In this document: positions 8,566 to 16,351 of the stretch, piece by piece
Position numbering within the stretch: the stretch's first letter is position 1
Layout: the number at the start of each line of letters is the position of its first letter
From: Acetatifactor sp.
GTDB lineage: Bacteria > Bacillota > Clostridia > Lachnospirales > Lachnospiraceae
Reading direction: 5' to 3'
Assembly (NCBI GenBank): GCA_029055435.1
Contig: JAIDDH010000027.1
Location: 1 to 51,107 of the forward strand
Length of the DNA stretch: 51,107 nt
Translations under genes and position numbers: made by a program
The notes under the pieces: generated by a model
Databases searched by the model: none
The model's input: the letters and a program-made list of their open reading frames with translations, nothing else
What the model was told of the DNA's origin: nothing

Positions 8566-9564
8566 ATGGACGAGAGGACAGCAAGGCAACAGGTAGTGGA
8601 GGCAGGAAGGCGCTTATTGGAGGAAGGTCTTGTGGCGCGGACGTGGGGAAACGTGAGCTGCAGGATTGACGAGAAGCGGTATGCAATCACGCCCAGCGGG
8701 ATCGGTTATCAGATGCTCGGGGAGGAGGACATTGTAGTCGTTGACATGGAGAGCGGCGAATGGGAGGGAATCCATAAGCCGTCCGGTGAAAAGGGCGTTC
8801 ACAGCGCGGGCTACAGGATGCACCCCGATGCGGGATTTATTGTACATACGCATCAGACCTATGCTTCAGCGTACAGCATAGCGGGATTTGAGAATCTGAA
8901 GATGTCACAGGAGGAATCGGAAAAGCTGGGCGGCGTGGCGCTCGCGGCGTATGGCCTCCCCGGCATGAAAAAGCTGACAGAGGCTGTGACGGAGGCCTAC
9001 GCGGAGGCAGGTACGGTGCTGATGGCGCATCACGGCGTTGTGATTGTGGGGACTTCCGGGGAGGAGGCTTTTGAGAAGGCAAAGCTTCTTGAGGACATCT
9101 GCAAAAGGAACATTCGCAGTAATATCCATACAGGGCCGGAGCTTTCCGCACCCTATACAGAGGCATTTATGGCGCTGATCCATAAGCAGTATCCGCTGGC
9201 ACGGCTGGTGCAGACGCCGCATATCAACGCATGCGCAAACAAAGGGAGCAGAATAGTTGCCCAAGTGGATGATATGGCGCAGATGATTGGAAGAGATATT
9301 CCGGTTATGGACAAAAATTCCGCTTCCGTCCTGAAAGCATTGCAGAGGAAAAAGGCTGTTATGATCCGGAAAATGGGAATTATCGTCTGTGCCGAGGACG
9401 AGGAGGATGTGGAGGCACTGGAGATTCTGGTGAAGAAAGCGGCGATTTGTAAGATACATGCTTCCCAGTGCGGGGAAAAGGGAAGGCTTTCTGTCGTAGA
9501 TACAGCGCTCATGCATCTGGTGTATGAGATGAAGTATTCCAAACAGAAAGGAAAGGAGCGTTAG
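8566..9564 (+). CDS. Class II aldolase/adducin family protein with extra C-terminal domain
   Basis: Residues 1-195 form a class II aldolase/adducin domain. GNVSCR (near 28) and TPSGIGY (near 44) form the phosphate-binding part. PSGEKGVHSAGYR (near 72-84) holds the candidate catalytic acid. HTHQTYA (near 96) and MAHHGVVIVG (near 150) supply the zinc histidines. At about 332 residues it is 110 to 130 residues longer than fuculose-phosphate aldolase. The extension (about 200-332) has a second weakly aldolase-like pattern and may be a degenerate duplicate. It probably cleaves a sugar phosphate made by the kinase upstream to a triose plus an aldehyde. GTG 8557 is possible, but GGAAAGGTGG at 8551-8560 fits ATG 8566. 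The next gene starts one base after the stop. Confidence 0.88.
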   Translation: MDERTARQQVVEAGRRLLEEGLVARTWGNVSCRIDEKRYAITPSGIGYQMLGEEDIVVVDMESGEWEGIHKPSGEKGVHSAGYRMHPDAGFIVHTHQTYASAYSIAGFENLKMSQEESEKLGGVALAAYGLPGMKKLTEAVTEAYAEAGTVLMAHHGVVIVGTSGEEAFEKAKLLEDICKRNIRSNIHTGPELSAPYTEAFMALIHKQYPLARLVQTPHINACANKGSRIVAQVDDMAQMIGRDIPVMDKNSASVLKALQRKKAVMIRKMGIIVCAEDEEDVEALEILVKKAAICKIHASQCGEKGRLSVVDTALMHLVYEMKYSKQKGKER

Positions 9565-9565
9565 G

Positions 9566-9985
9566 ATGAGTACTGAGAGATCTAAGGAGACCCTGCGGGT
9601 GGTCAAATTTGCCCTGTTCTCCGCCTCGGCGGGAATCATCGAGATGGGGGCGTTTGCGCTGCTAAATGAGCTTACTCCGGGGAGCTACTGGTTCTGTTAT
9701 CTGGTGGCGCTGGTGCTCTCTGTTTTGTGGAATTTTACGTTGAACAGAAAGTTCACTTTCCAGTCGGCGAACAATGTGCCTGTCGCTATGCTCAAGACCG
9801 CGGCGTTTTACTGTGTATTTACGCCGGTCAGCACGATTCTCGGGAACTACCTTGCCGAGACGTTTCTCTGGAATGAATATCTGGTGACGGCGCTTAATAT
9901 GGCACTGAATTTGATCACGGAATATCTGTATGACAGGTTTATTGTCTATAGAGGCTCAATCGACACAAACAAAATCGGAAAGTGA
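9566..9985 (+). CDS. GtrA-like small membrane protein
   Basis: This 139-residue protein has four predicted membrane helices and the GtrA-family pattern, including the LSVLWNFTLNRKFTF segment (about residues 49-63) and the C-terminal NLITEYLYDRFIVYR. GtrA/DPMS-like proteins are thought to help move polyprenyl-phosphate-linked sugars across the membrane, or act as small subunits in glycosylation. GAAAGGAG at 9551-9558, within the end of the aldolase gene, supplies the ribosome binding site, so the two are translationally linked. Its presence between an aldolase and an aminotransferase is unusual. It hints that the operon product may be destined for an envelope glycan or lipid; this is inference. 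Confidence 0.87.
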   Translation: MSTERSKETLRVVKFALFSASAGIIEMGAFALLNELTPGSYWFCYLVALVLSVLWNFTLNRKFTFQSANNVPVAMLKTAAFYCVFTPVSTILGNYLAETFLWNEYLVTALNMALNLITEYLYDRFIVYRGSIDTNKIGK

Positions 9986-10000
9986 GGAATGGAGAGAAGT

Positions 10001-11494
10001 ATGAAAAATTGCGGAATCAGTAGATGGGACGATCCGAAGGAGATCAATGCAAAGCTGGCAAATCTTACCAGCCAGGAAATCTGGGAGGTGGATGACGAAT
10101 ACTACGAGCAGGTGGTATTAAAATATTATAATGAAAAATGCAAAGAGTCCAAGGCGGTGTATGAGGAGGCACAGCAATACATTCCCGGCGGCGTACAGCA
10201 CAATCTTGCCTTTAATAAACCTTTTCCCATGTGCATGAAAAAGGCGGAAGGCGCATACCTGTACGACAAGGATGGCAATCAGTATATCGACTTCCTGCAG
10301 GCGGGCGGACCTACGATCCTGGGGAGCAATTATAAGCCGGTGCGGGATAAGGTGATAGAACTTTTACAGGAATGCGGACCCACTACCGGACTGCTGCACG
10401 AATCGGAGCTTTTGATTGCCAGAGAGATTCATAAGCACATGCCGAATGTGGAACTGTTCCGCATGCTTGGTTCCGGTACGGAGGCGGTCATGGCGTCCCT
10501 TCGTATCGCCAGAATCGCTACCGGCAACAAGAGGATTATCAAGATCGGCGGCGCTTATCACGGCTGGTCTGACCAGATGGTTTATGGACTGAAGATCCCC
10601 GGGAGCAGAGCGCTTCTGGAATCTCACGGTATTCCGTGGGGAGCGTATCAGACGACGGACGAGGTGCGTCCCAATGATCTGGGGATGCTGGAAGGTATGC
10701 TGAGAAGAAACCGGTTAATGGGCGGTACGGCGGCGGTTTTGATCGAGCCGGTAGGTCCGGAGAGCGGGACGCGACCTGTAGCCAGAGGGTATAATAAAGA
10801 GGTGAGAAAGCTTTGCGACAAATATGGGGCCCTGCTGATTTTTGACGAGGTAGTGACCGGTTTCCGCGTGGCGCTCGGAGGCGCGCAGGAGTATTTCGAC
10901 GTGGCGCCGGACCTTACCATATTCGGAAAGATTGTAGCGGGAGGTTATCCGGCGGCAGGCGGCGTGGGAGGCAAGAAGGAATATGCACAGCTGATGGCCG
11001 CAGGATTGGCGACAGGCAAGCACAGGGCCTATGTAGGAGGAACCCTTGCCGCAAATCCGCTTTCCTGTCTTGCGGGATATACGGCGATTCAGGAGATCGA
11101 GAGGACCAATGCATGTGAGGTGGCAGGACGCATGGGAGACAGGTTGTGCGATGGATTGAAAGAACTGATAGAGCGCTACAGCCTTCCTTTTGTGGCATAC
11201 AATCAGGGATCTATCGTGCATTTGGAGTGCACGGGCGCGATGAGCTTTGATTTCTCGTCCATGAGTTTCTTAAAGTCGGCAGTGGGACTTTTGAAAAATA
11301 AGGAAATGATGTATGTGCGGAAGGATTCGATGGAAAGAATGGGAGCCGCCTATATGGCTAACGGAATCGTTACCCTGGCGGGAAGCCGTCTGTACACATC
11401 GCTTGCCGATACACCTGAGATTATCGATGAGGCTCTGAATCGGTTTGAGGAAGTGTTCAAACATGTCAAGAAGACAGACAAGGGGCTTCTCTAA
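10001..11494 (+). CDS. Class III PLP-dependent aminotransferase, glutamate-1-semialdehyde aminomutase-like
   Basis: This fold-type I PLP enzyme of about 497 residues resembles glutamate-1-semialdehyde aminomutases and related aminotransferases. The core shows GSGTEAVMA (about residue 152), GAYHGWSD (near 182), LLIFDEVVTGFR (near 276, with the PLP-ring Asp) and FGKIVAGGYP (near 307, with the Schiff-base Lys). It has an N-terminal extension of about 50 residues compared with HemL, and no heme-pathway genes are near, so HemL itself is unlikely. In this operon it may aminate an aldehyde or ketone produced by the aldolase. ATG 9989 is in frame; ATG 10001 was preferred because GGAGAG lies at 9991-9996. 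The reaction is not established. Confidence 0.9.
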   Translation: MKNCGISRWDDPKEINAKLANLTSQEIWEVDDEYYEQVVLKYYNEKCKESKAVYEEAQQYIPGGVQHNLAFNKPFPMCMKKAEGAYLYDKDGNQYIDFLQAGGPTILGSNYKPVRDKVIELLQECGPTTGLLHESELLIAREIHKHMPNVELFRMLGSGTEAVMASLRIARIATGNKRIIKIGGAYHGWSDQMVYGLKIPGSRALLESHGIPWGAYQTTDEVRPNDLGMLEGMLRRNRLMGGTAAVLIEPVGPESGTRPVARGYNKEVRKLCDKYGALLIFDEVVTGFRVALGGAQEYFDVAPDLTIFGKIVAGGYPAAGGVGGKKEYAQLMAAGLATGKHRAYVGGTLAANPLSCLAGYTAIQEIERTNACEVAGRMGDRLCDGLKELIERYSLPFVAYNQGSIVHLECTGAMSFDFSSMSFLKSAVGLLKNKEMMYVRKDSMERMGAAYMANGIVTLAGSRLYTSLADTPEIIDEALNRFEEVFKHVKKTDKGLL

Positions 11495-11542
11495 AGATAT
11501 GGACGAAAAAAGTCTGACAATAGGAGATGTCACTGCGGATAT

Positions 11543-12223
11543 ATGATTAATAAAGTTGATGGAAACAACCATTATGTGTATACAGGTCAGAAGAAAATAG
11601 ATGTCCCGGATACAGGCGAAAAGTTCAATCTGGACTATAAAAACAATGAATCGTCGCTGGAAGCAAAGGATAAGAAAGAGGTCTCTGATCAGGAGAAACA
11701 ACAGCAGGCAAAGCGAAGCGGTGTCGTGCTGGAACTTTCCGGCAGCGGGCGGGATGCAAGAGCAGACAGACAAGGGCAGATTGAGACGGCAAAGACCCAA
11801 AGCGAGAGTAAATCAGGGCAAGTCTCCTTGCTTGAAACCATACGGACATATGTTATGGCGGCCATAGCGGCAGTTCGCGGGTTTTTCGATAATATCTGGA
11901 ATGACCGGACACAGGAAGGCGTTTCGCAGGATGTTCAACTGTTGGAAGGTGTTCCGCAGGAACCAATGGGAAGCATTGATGCTTCGGATGAGATGTCCGT
12001 CCTTGCCGTGGGGGAGGAAGGTCGAGACCGCGAAATCCAGGAGTCTCTGCGTATCGGAGATATGGATCAGGTCATTAACCTCTTGACAGATAACGGGAAA
12101 AGGACGCTTGCCAGGAACTCCACACTTTTGACCAGCTATGACAAGAATGGCAGAGTGGTGGAACCCAGTGCCCCAGATATGGAAAGAGTTCTGCATGGGG
12201 ACAGAAATACATGGGAATTATGA
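11543..12223 (+). CDS. Unknown hydrophilic protein with one central hydrophobic segment
   Basis: I cannot assign a family to this 226-residue protein. The first 90 residues are highly polar and low-complexity (Lys, Glu and Gln rich), and look disordered. A hydrophobic stretch near residues 93-115 (TIRTYVMAAIAAVRGFF) could be an amphipathic or membrane helix, and an acidic C-terminal half follows. There is no signal peptide. The start at 11543 has only AGGAGA about 15 bases upstream, so it is uncertain. A terminator follows 8 bases after the stop. It lies just behind the aminotransferase operon and could be on the same transcript. Confidence 0.65.
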   Translation: MINKVDGNNHYVYTGQKKIDVPDTGEKFNLDYKNNESSLEAKDKKEVSDQEKQQQAKRSGVVLELSGSGRDARADRQGQIETAKTQSESKSGQVSLLETIRTYVMAAIAAVRGFFDNIWNDRTQEGVSQDVQLLEGVPQEPMGSIDASDEMSVLAVGEEGRDREIQESLRIGDMDQVINLLTDNGKRTLARNSTLLTSYDKNGRVVEPSAPDMERVLHGDRNTWEL

Positions 12224-12230
12224 TGAATGC

Positions 12231-12261
12231 AAAGGTGGGAGCTATCGGGCTTCCACTTTTT
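12231..12261 (+). terminator. Rho-independent terminator
   Basis: Bases 12231-12242 pair with the following arm at 12249-12260, with two G·U pairs and a six-base loop. The stem runs into a T-tract. It closes the transcript carrying the unknown gene that ends at 12223. Confidence 0.7.
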
Positions 12262-12357
12262 GTGGCAAAAATGATGCATTGTTTATGGGAAGATGATGTA
12301 TCTGTGTGTTATCATTTGGGTATCCGCTAAAGCGGACAGACGGGAGCAGGCATTAGA

Positions 12358-14481
12358 ATGGACAAAGTGAAAAGATACATAGGATTAGGCATCCTGCTGT
12401 TAATGACAGGATGCAGTCTGCTGTTATGCGCATGTGGACAGGAGATGGAGCCGCCGCAGGATAATGCAGTAACGCTGTCCGGGACTGTGACAGAAACGAA
12501 AGAAACGGCAGAAACAGAAAAAATAACCGCCGAGAATGCCGATGAAACACTGGCGCTGCTCATAGAAGATAAAGGTTTTCGGGAACGCGTGCGCTACGGG
12601 ACTGACATTGTAGAAGAAGATTCACCGGAAATAGTTTTGCAGAAACTGAACAACTGCGAGAGTATTGTGTTGAGAGAAGCATCATATGGCAATGCGATTT
12701 ATTCGTTGGAGTCGTTGTCGCTTCTTCCCAATTTGAAACGGCTTGTTATCGATATCGACCAATGGGATGATTCCGTTATTGCGGATTTTACGCCCATTGC
12801 ACAGCTATCTCAACTGAAAGAGCTCTATATCAGCTATAGTAAGGACGAACAGATTGATCTTTCCTTTCTGGGTGAGATGCACACGATAACAGGGCTTTTC
12901 CTGACACGATGCAAGGTAACGGACTTTTCGTTTTTGGGAGAAATGACGCAGTTGCAGTGCCTGTCTCTGTATGAAACCCCTATAGAGGACCTGGCGGTGT
13001 TGGAGAAGCTTCCGGAACTGGTTGAACTGTCGCTTTCTGGTAATGAGAATGCAAAGCACATTGAGGCGGTGGGGACGCTCACCAAAATGCAGGATTTGGG
13101 AATACAATATTGCGGCATTGAAGATATCAGCTTTTTAAGCGGTTTAACGGAACTTCGGAGTGTGAACCTGAACGGCAATTCTGTCACGGATATTACGCCG
13201 CTTGCAGACCTTAACAAGCTGGAGCGTCTGGGCTTGGCCGAAAACAGAGTAAACGATATCTCCGTGATTGGTAACATGAGTAATCTGTTTGATTTGGCAC
13301 TGGATGGCAATGAGATTCGAGATATTTCTGTGCTTACGCAACTTCCGCATCTCAATCAGGTGGGACTTTCGGATAATCAGATTGAAGATTTAACGCCGCT
13401 TGCGGGAAAGGAAGAATTGATGTATGCGGCAGTGTTTGGTAATCCGGTAAAAAACATAGAACCGGTCTGGGAGGTTCCGAGGCTTTTGTATACGGATAAG
13501 GGTGTATCGGACGAAGAAGAGACATTTATAGCAGACTGGCTTGCAGAGCATTATCCTGAGGCGGAAGAGTTTGAATGCGTTGATTTCATTCAGGGAGACT
13601 TAAATAATGACGGGCGGCAGGATATCGCTTTTGTGGTGGACAGCGATGCGTTTGATGTATTTGAGGAGGATTTTCCGGAACGTATGCCGGAGGACCGCCG
13701 TTTGTTTATTTTATTACAGCAAAATGACGGCTCATGGGTGGAGCAGACGGACACGCCGCAGATTAGTAGTGCCCTGAGCGGCGGAACGCGTGGGGACCCT
13801 TATTATGGAGCTTTTATGCAGGCCGGTTATCTGTTGATAAAAGAGGGATGGGGAAGCAGTTCCGGCACAGTACAGACAGAAATCTATGAGTTCCAAAACG
13901 GAAGGCTGAGTCTGGTAAAACGGATAAGCGTAGATGACTATAGTTATGCGGATGGTTATGATGTGCAAATTCAAAATGAACGGGATGACACGTGGCAGAG
14001 GTATGCAATTGCTATGGACGGGTACCGCATGGTTCGTGTGGACTTAGCGGATTCAGAGCATTTGACACACAAGGCGTTCCCGGGAGTCAACCTGTTTCAG
14101 GTGTCCTATCATCTTTACGATCATGAAACAGAATCACAGATTACTTCCGGGGAAGCGCTTGACCGCGTCCTCGAAGTGGCAGTAGAGGATGCGGCTTCGG
14201 CAGTTCAGGAAAAGCTGCCTTATGCAAAATGGCAGAAGGAAGGGTATGAGCTTTTACTGGGCGTGACGCTTCCGGATTATTATTATGTCATGCCTGAAAC
14301 AAAAAAGGAGGCCGACGGCGGGTCGGCAGAGTGGGCAGGGGATTATCTTTATTATGAGGGTGTGATATGGGAGGACGGAAGACTTTACCATAGACTTTAT
14401 CTCGTAATTGAATGGGGCAGAAGTTGGAAAAAAAGAGAATTCCTGTTAGATGATGCTACGGGAGAGATAAGAGAGAAATAA
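12358..14481 (+). CDS. Leucine-rich-repeat surface lipoprotein
   Basis: This is a 707-residue exported protein. Residues 1-30 form a lipoprotein-type signal (KRY, then a hydrophobic core, with Cys in MTGC and LCAC), so it is probably anchored to the outer face of the membrane. Residues about 110-370 contain around ten bacterial LRR units of 20 to 23 residues, with the internalin-like pattern L..L.L..N.I.D...L. They can be seen in LNGNSVTDITPL, LAENRVNDISVI and LSDNQIEDLTPL. The C-terminal 330 residues contain a GDLNNDGRQDIAFVVD segment (near 417), like calcium-binding FG-GAP/dockerin loops, and further unassigned beta-rich sequence. The likely role is adhesion or ligand binding; the ligand is unknown. 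It has its own upstream terminator, so it is probably monocistronic. Confidence 0.88.
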   Translation: MDKVKRYIGLGILLLMTGCSLLLCACGQEMEPPQDNAVTLSGTVTETKETAETEKITAENADETLALLIEDKGFRERVRYGTDIVEEDSPEIVLQKLNNCESIVLREASYGNAIYSLESLSLLPNLKRLVIDIDQWDDSVIADFTPIAQLSQLKELYISYSKDEQIDLSFLGEMHTITGLFLTRCKVTDFSFLGEMTQLQCLSLYETPIEDLAVLEKLPELVELSLSGNENAKHIEAVGTLTKMQDLGIQYCGIEDISFLSGLTELRSVNLNGNSVTDITPLADLNKLERLGLAENRVNDISVIGNMSNLFDLALDGNEIRDISVLTQLPHLNQVGLSDNQIEDLTPLAGKEELMYAAVFGNPVKNIEPVWEVPRLLYTDKGVSDEEETFIADWLAEHYPEAEEFECVDFIQGDLNNDGRQDIAFVVDSDAFDVFEEDFPERMPEDRRLFILLQQNDGSWVEQTDTPQISSALSGGTRGDPYYGAFMQAGYLLIKEGWGSSSGTVQTEIYEFQNGRLSLVKRISVDDYSYADGYDVQIQNERDDTWQRYAIAMDGYRMVRVDLADSEHLTHKAFPGVNLFQVSYHLYDHETESQITSGEALDRVLEVAVEDAASAVQEKLPYAKWQKEGYELLLGVTLPDYYYVMPETKKEADGGSAEWAGDYLYYEGVIWEDGRLYHRLYLVIEWGRSWKKREFLLDDATGEIREK

Positions 14482-14540
14482 AAAGCTGTGTTGCCTAAAT
14501 GGTCAATGATATAAAAGTATTCATAGAGCAGGCATAATTG

Positions 14541-14577
14541 GGGAATATTTTGAAATAATACATATCAAAATATTCCC
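14541..14577. promoter_or_regulatory. 13-bp perfect inverted repeat upstream of the Fic-fold gene
   Basis: Bases 14541-14553 are the exact reverse complement of 14565-14577, with an 11-base spacer. A second dyad (ATAGGGA at about 14595 and TCCCTAT at about 14633-14639) lies between it and the gene, and both share GGGA/TCCC ends. The arrangement resembles an autoregulatory operator or a transcript hairpin, and no T-tract follows the first dyad. Confidence 0.5.
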
Positions 14578-14654
14578 TAAAAATATGTTGAAAGATAGGG
14601 AGTTTTATGATAGTATTTTTTGGGGAAAAGTTCCCTATATGAAGGAGTATAAAA

Positions 14655-15593
14655 ATGGCGGCAAATTTTTTGGAGATACAGGAACTTTTACAACAAAGGG
14701 CGGATTATCAGGCCAGATTAAATCTTATGCCTTATGACGGGACTCCTGAAATTAAGGAGCGTGGCGGCAGCAAATATTTGTATATTAGAAAGCGGGTTGC
14801 CGGAAAACTGACATCTACATACGTAGATATTTATTCAGATGCGCTATATCAGATGCTTTTGCGCAATGCAAGAGAAACCAGAGAATTGCATAAGAATATT
14901 CGTCGTATCAATAAAAAGCTGTTGCTACTAGGGTATGAGGATAAGGAACTTCCCGGAAGAGTCATAGAGAATATGGAATTTGCCAGAGCAAACATGAAAG
15001 CAAATATTTATGACCAGGCTGTTTTGGAGGGTGTGGCCACCTCTTTCCCACAGACGGAGGAAATTATAGAGAATGGAATAGTCAATGGAGTATCCGCAAC
15101 AGATGTACAAAAGATTTTGAATTTAAAACATGCGTGGGAATTTATATTGGATCAGGATGTGCTCCAAAGTGAAACGAACTATTATATGCTATGCCATATA
15201 GCAAAAATTGTTAATGAAGGCTTTTTTTATGACGGAGGAAGGATCAGAGGAGTACCGGTCACTATTGGGGCTTCCAGTTATATTCCGCCGCTTCCGGTGG
15301 AGTCAGTAGTAAAGGAAAAAATAGTTGAAATCGTCGGGCAAGAGCAAGCGGCAATAGATATTGCAATCCAATTATGTTTGTATTGCATGAAAACGCAGGT
15401 GTTTTTAGATGGAAATAAAAGGGCAGCTATCATTTTTGCAAATCACTATTTGATTGCACATGGAATGGGAGTCTTGGTGATACCGGAAAAAGAAGTGCCC
15501 GAGTTCAAAAAGCTTCTCATAGCATTTTATGAGGGAGAAAATGTTAATGTAATATATGGCTTTATGAAAGAACGGTGTTGGAAGGAATTTTGA
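14655..15593 (+). CDS. Fic-fold protein lacking the catalytic histidine
   Basis: The 312-residue protein has a C-terminal Fic domain (about residues 165-285). The active-site loop reads QVFLDGNKRAA where active enzymes have H-P-F-x-D/E-G-N-G/K-R, so the catalytic His is replaced by Gln while the anion-binding GNKR is kept. The region where class II Fic proteins have S/T-x-x-x-E-G/N reads QAVLEG, with the Ser or Thr also replaced. The N-terminal third is a basic, helical, Lys/Arg-rich segment. Canonical Fic enzymes AMPylate targets; this one may bind nucleotide without AMPylating, or do a different transfer. GAAGGAG precedes the ATG, and nested inverted repeats lie upstream. No separate antitoxin gene is seen. 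Confidence 0.8.
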   Translation: MAANFLEIQELLQQRADYQARLNLMPYDGTPEIKERGGSKYLYIRKRVAGKLTSTYVDIYSDALYQMLLRNARETRELHKNIRRINKKLLLLGYEDKELPGRVIENMEFARANMKANIYDQAVLEGVATSFPQTEEIIENGIVNGVSATDVQKILNLKHAWEFILDQDVLQSETNYYMLCHIAKIVNEGFFYDGGRIRGVPVTIGASSYIPPLPVESVVKEKIVEIVGQEQAAIDIAIQLCLYCMKTQVFLDGNKRAAIIFANHYLIAHGMGVLVIPEKEVPEFKKLLIAFYEGENVNVIYGFMKERCWKEF

Positions 15594-15614
15594 TATATCA
15601 GAGGGGGTATCTCT

Positions 15615-16313
15615 ATGAGAAAAACCATGAAAAATACCATATTTATCTTATTGCTTTTAATCTTGAGCGTTTCCACCGCTTTTTTGATATATCTGCACTT
15701 TTTTGCCTCAAATGACAATGACCTTTCTGGGGAGTGGACTGCAGAGCTGGACATGACAGAGCAGGCCGCTGTCACAGCCCTCAGCTGGCTGCAGGACATA
15801 GAAGCCGTCTCTATTTCTCTGGAGGATATGGAGGTCTATATGCAGGATTTGACCATTCAGGTCAATCTGACTTTGGAGCAGACTGCCCGTTCTGAGGGAA
15901 ACTTCCATTGCAATATCCTGCCGGAAAGCTATGATGCCTGCAATCAGGCCGCCTATGAGGCGTTTGCCGTGGCTTTCCGGGAGCTTGTTGCCGAGAGACT
16001 TCGCATGGCGGGCTATACGGAAGAAACAGACGAGGAATCCGTCGAGGCTCTTGTAACTGAGACTTTCGGGATGCCCACTGTTGCCTATCTGATGTCCTGC
16101 GGCCCGGCTCTGCTGCCTCCCATGGAAGAACTACAGGCCCAATATGACGGCAGCGGCACCTATGAGGCCGAAGAAGGCATTCTGACCAGACAGTTTGATG
16201 CCGGAGCGTCTGTCACCACAAAGACGGAAGGCTATATCCGAAAGGACTCTATCCTGATTTTGTCAGATCATTATCCCATGATATATACTTTGGAACAACC
16301 CCAGGATCAATAA
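15615..16313 (+). CDS. Membrane-anchored extracytoplasmic protein of unknown function
   Basis: This 232-residue protein has a basic start and one N-terminal hydrophobic helix (about residues 8-32), which is either an uncleaved signal or an anchor. The rest is an acidic domain on the outside. The C-terminal part ends with a beta-rich region (GSGTYEAEEGILTRQF, near 177-192) like small lipocalin- or copper-chaperone-like folds, but I cannot name a family. The codon choice here is more C-ending and differs from the Fic gene upstream. The D-Ala-D-Ala carboxypeptidase gene starts 38 bases downstream, so the pair is probably co-transcribed and may act at the cell wall. Confidence 0.72.
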   Translation: MRKTMKNTIFILLLLILSVSTAFLIYLHFFASNDNDLSGEWTAELDMTEQAAVTALSWLQDIEAVSISLEDMEVYMQDLTIQVNLTLEQTARSEGNFHCNILPESYDACNQAAYEAFAVAFRELVAERLRMAGYTEETDEESVEALVTETFGMPTVAYLMSCGPALLPPMEELQAQYDGSGTYEAEEGILTRQFDAGASVTTKTEGYIRKDSILILSDHYPMIYTLEQPQDQ

Positions 16314-16351
16314 TTTGAAATGAGTGGGAAATGCACAGAAAGGGAGATTCA

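Noticed and set aside
6934..11494. Heme biosynthesis (HemL) assignment of the aminotransferase
   Set aside because: The N-terminal extension and the sugar kinase and aldolase neighbours do not fit the heme pathway.
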